Source: Bacteroidia bacterium (GTDB taxonomy: Bacteria; Bacteroidota; Bacteroidia; Bacteroidales; P3). From it: a stretch of DNA of 7,787 nucleotides. This document shows, piece by piece, positions 6,184 to 7,787 of the stretch. The notes under the pieces are model-generated. The model worked only from the letters and a program-made list of their open reading frames with translations. It was not told the DNA's origin and made no database searches. Position 1 is the first letter of the stretch. Each line of letters begins with the position of its first letter. The DNA lies in NCBI GenBank assembly GCA_025999775.1, contig BNXT01000053.1:1-7787 (forward strand), in the 5' to 3' direction. Both the position numbers and the translations under genes were made by a program.

Positions 6184-6191
6184 TATCTTTG
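6184..6191 (+). promoter_or_regulatory. Bacteroidetes-type -7 element for the small ORF and ATPase gene
   Basis: TATCTTTG matches TAnnTTTG and is followed by CACC, as is common in this phylum. It is 24 nt before the ATG at 6216. No TTTG or TTG lies at the expected distance upstream (about 6158-6167 reads CATTTCATAT), so the -33 half is weak or missing and the promoter may be weak or regulated. Confidence 0.6.
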
Positions 6192-6215
6192 CACCAGAAT
6201 ATAAATAAAAACAAG

Positions 6216-6338
6216 ATGGCAACACCCATTAAACCCACGCCAATTCTCACAGGCAGGGATTCTATTCGCTTTGCAAAGGCGATGGAAAATGTGCATTGGT
6301 GTAACCAAACACAATATCATAAAAAAGATGAACAATAA
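6216..6338 (+). CDS. 40-residue ORF, possibly a truncated small antitoxin-like protein
   Basis: ATG at 6216 lies 24 nt after a good -7 promoter element and opens a 40-residue reading frame. Its first part, MATPIKPTPILTGRDSIRFA followed by KAMEN, resembles the N terminus of small proteins I recall from Bacteroidetes and archaea (pattern xxPIxxTPxLxGxDAxRFxxxME), some encoded beside toxin-like genes. In those the chain continues with a charged helix. Here it instead runs into VHWCNQTQYHKKDEQ, which looks like read-through of a leader region, and ends 11 nt inside the next gene. It may therefore be the remnant of a small gene cut by a deletion or insertion, now acting as a coupled leader ORF for the ATPase. 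A functional short peptide or a non-coding leader are alternatives. The family resemblance is unverified. Confidence 0.5.
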   Translation: MATPIKPTPILTGRDSIRFAKAMENVHWCNQTQYHKKDEQ

Positions 6339-7787
6339 AGCAAACCTCCGCCGCAAGATGCCCATTGGCATCCAGACTTTTGATGAAATGGCATCCGGAA
6401 TGTGGGTCTATGTGGACAAAACAGCCCTTGTCTATGAGTTGGCAAACGATGCTAAGCACAATTTCCTTTCCCGCCCCCGCCGGTTTGGGAAAAGTTTGCT
6501 CGTATCCACGCTTGCAGCCTATTTCCGTGGAGATAAGGAACTGTTTCAAGGGTTGGCGATGGAAAAATTGGAAACGGAATGGATAGAATATCCCGTGTTT
6601 GTTTTCGATTTCGTGAATGGTACATACACCAATGACATTTCGCAGGTGGATGCTTTTCTCAATGAGAGATTATCCAAGTTGGAAGACATTTGGGGCAAAG
6701 TTGAAGTTGAAACCACTCATGGCGCCCGTTTTGCCGGTTTAATCAAGCGTGCCGCCGAAAAAACCGGCAAGAATGTCGTCATCCTGATTGACGAATATGA
6801 CAGGGCTCTCACGCAAACGATGGATAAACCGGAACTGAATCAGCAGGTGAAAGATATGCTAAAAGGCTTTTTCTCCGTGCTCAAAGGCGCAGACCGCTAC
6901 ATTCGTTTTGCCCTGCTGACCGGCGTTACCAAGTTCTCGAAGGTTAGCATATTTTCCGACCTCAATCAACTAAGTGACATCTCCTTGAACAAAAAATATG
7001 CTGCTATTTGTGGGATTACACAAGCGGAGTTGGAATTTAATTTTGTGCCTGAAATAGAAAAATTAGCAGAAGAAACAGGGCGTTCGTATGAGGCAACGCT
7101 CGAAAAGATAAAAGAAGAATACAATGGTTATCGCTTCTTTGAAGGCGGACCAAGCGTTTACAATCCCTTCAGTACGGTGAATGTTCTTGCAAACAGCAAG
7201 TTTGGCGATTACTGGTATGAAACCGGCACGCCAACATTTCTGGTCAATGAACTGGTGCAAAACAAGTTTGACGTACTGGACTTTGAGAAAGGTGTGTCAT
7301 CTTCAGCCGCCGACATCAATGATTACCGTAGAGAAGAGGGTAATTTCATCCCATTGCTTTTCCAAACAGGTTATTTAACCATCAAAGGATACCGTGAGCC
7401 GTCCAATTCATATATTTTGGGCTTTCCTAACGGCGAAGTCAAACGCGGATTTTCAGGTTCTTTGCTCACAGCATACGCTAAGCCTGTTCAGGCTAAGACG
7501 AGTTATGCGTACACAAAGTTCAACGACGACCTCTATGATGGCGACCTGGAATCTTTCTTCGACCGCTTGACCTCCTTTTTCGCCGCACTCCCTTATGATT
7601 TGCACAACGACACGGCAAACGAGAAAGAGTATCAATATGTATTCTATGTTCTGATGACACTCCTTGGCGAGTTCACGTTCGCCGAAGTGCGCGGAAATAT
7701 CGGCAGGGCGGATGCCATTATCAAAACCACCGAACATATTTATATCTTTGAATTTAAAGTAACCGCCGGCGGTACGGTCGATGAAGC
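6328..7787 (+). CDS. AAA-ATPase-like / PDDEXK nuclease family protein (3' end outside window)
   Basis: An uninterrupted frame of 486 codons runs from ATG at 6328 to the window edge with no stop. The N-terminal part is an AAA-ATPase-like domain (PF09820 type): IGIQTFDEM, YVDKTALV, the modified Walker A region FLSRPRRFGKSLL (K55, S56), Walker B VVILIDEYD (D155, E156) and the sensor-like RFALLTGVTKFSKVSIFSDL (from R193). The C-terminal part is a PDDEXK_9-type nuclease domain (PF08011): LGFPNGEVKRGF, then EYQYVFYVLMTLL, then GRADAIIK and IYIFEFKV, giving D462 ... E475-x-K477. Family members usually have about 510-540 residues, so roughly 30-50 are missing. ATG at 6358 is an alternative start (MPIGIQ). 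These proteins are abundant and multicopy in Bacteroidetes; their function is unknown, with nucleic-acid cleavage driven by NTP hydrolysis inferred. All recognisable catalytic residues are present, so it seems intact. The 11-nt overlap with the preceding ORF suggests translational coupling. Confidence 0.9.
   Translation, partial: MNNKANLRRKMPIGIQTFDEMASGMWVYVDKTALVYELANDAKHNFLSRPRRFGKSLLVSTLAAYFRGDKELFQGLAMEKLETEWIEYPVFVFDFVNGTYTNDISQVDAFLNERLSKLEDIWGKVEVETTHGARFAGLIKRAAEKTGKNVVILIDEYDRALTQTMDKPELNQQVKDMLKGFFSVLKGADRYIRFALLTGVTKFSKVSIFSDLNQLSDISLNKKYAAICGITQAELEFNFVPEIEKLAEETGRSYEATLEKIKEEYNGYRFFEGGPSVYNPFSTVNVLANSKFGDYWYETGTPTFLVNELVQNKFDVLDFEKGVSSSAADINDYRREEGNFIPLLFQTGYLTIKGYREPSNSYILGFPNGEVKRGFSGSLLTAYAKPVQAKTSYAYTKFNDDLYDGDLESFFDRLTSFFAALPYDLHNDTANEKEYQYVFYVLMTLLGEFTFAEVRGNIGRADAIIKTTEHIYIFEFKVTAGGTVDE

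Noticed and set aside
6262..7737. Minus-strand ORFs of 62-95 codons in the right part of the window
   Set aside because: They lie opposite the long ATPase/nuclease frame, which has clear Walker and PDDEXK motifs.

Overview
The window looks like chromosomal DNA of a member of the Bacteroidetes, most likely Bacteroidales. Three things point there: promoters of the TTTG / TAnnTTTG type, a lipoprotein signal ending in SCKKE, and almost no Shine-Dalgarno sequences before well-supported starts. The species cannot be named from the sequence. No tRNA, rRNA, CRISPR array or transposase was seen.

Layout. (1) Positions 90-2050, plus strand: a DUF4177-like small protein, a YidD-family protein and a predicted lipoprotein of unknown function. 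A strong GCAA-capped stem-loop follows the first gene, and a rho-independent terminator lies after the third. (2) Positions 2051-2207: a convergent gap with the terminator and a tandem heptamer tract that runs into the 3' end of pssA. (3) Positions 2208-6005, minus strand: a compact five-gene operon read in the order TPR membrane protein, ribH, fmt, yitT-like gene, pssA. Gaps are 20 nt or less, one pair overlaps, and a textbook Bacteroidetes promoter sits before the first gene. (4) Positions 6006-6215: a divergent gap with both promoters, a bulged stem-loop and what looks like a dispersed intergenic repeat. (5) Positions 6216-7787, plus strand: a 40-codon ORF overlapping, by 11 nt, a large AAA-ATPase-like/PDDEXK nuclease gene that is cut by the window edge.

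The minus-strand operon is housekeeping: riboflavin synthesis (RibH), initiator tRNA formylation (Fmt), phosphatidylserine synthesis (PssA), a membrane protein of the YitT family and a membrane-anchored TPR protein. The flanking plus-strand clusters are accessory in character. The least explained parts are the DUF4177-YidD-lipoprotein trio and the 40-codon ORF coupled to the ATPase/nuclease. Neither can be called a new system from this sequence alone.
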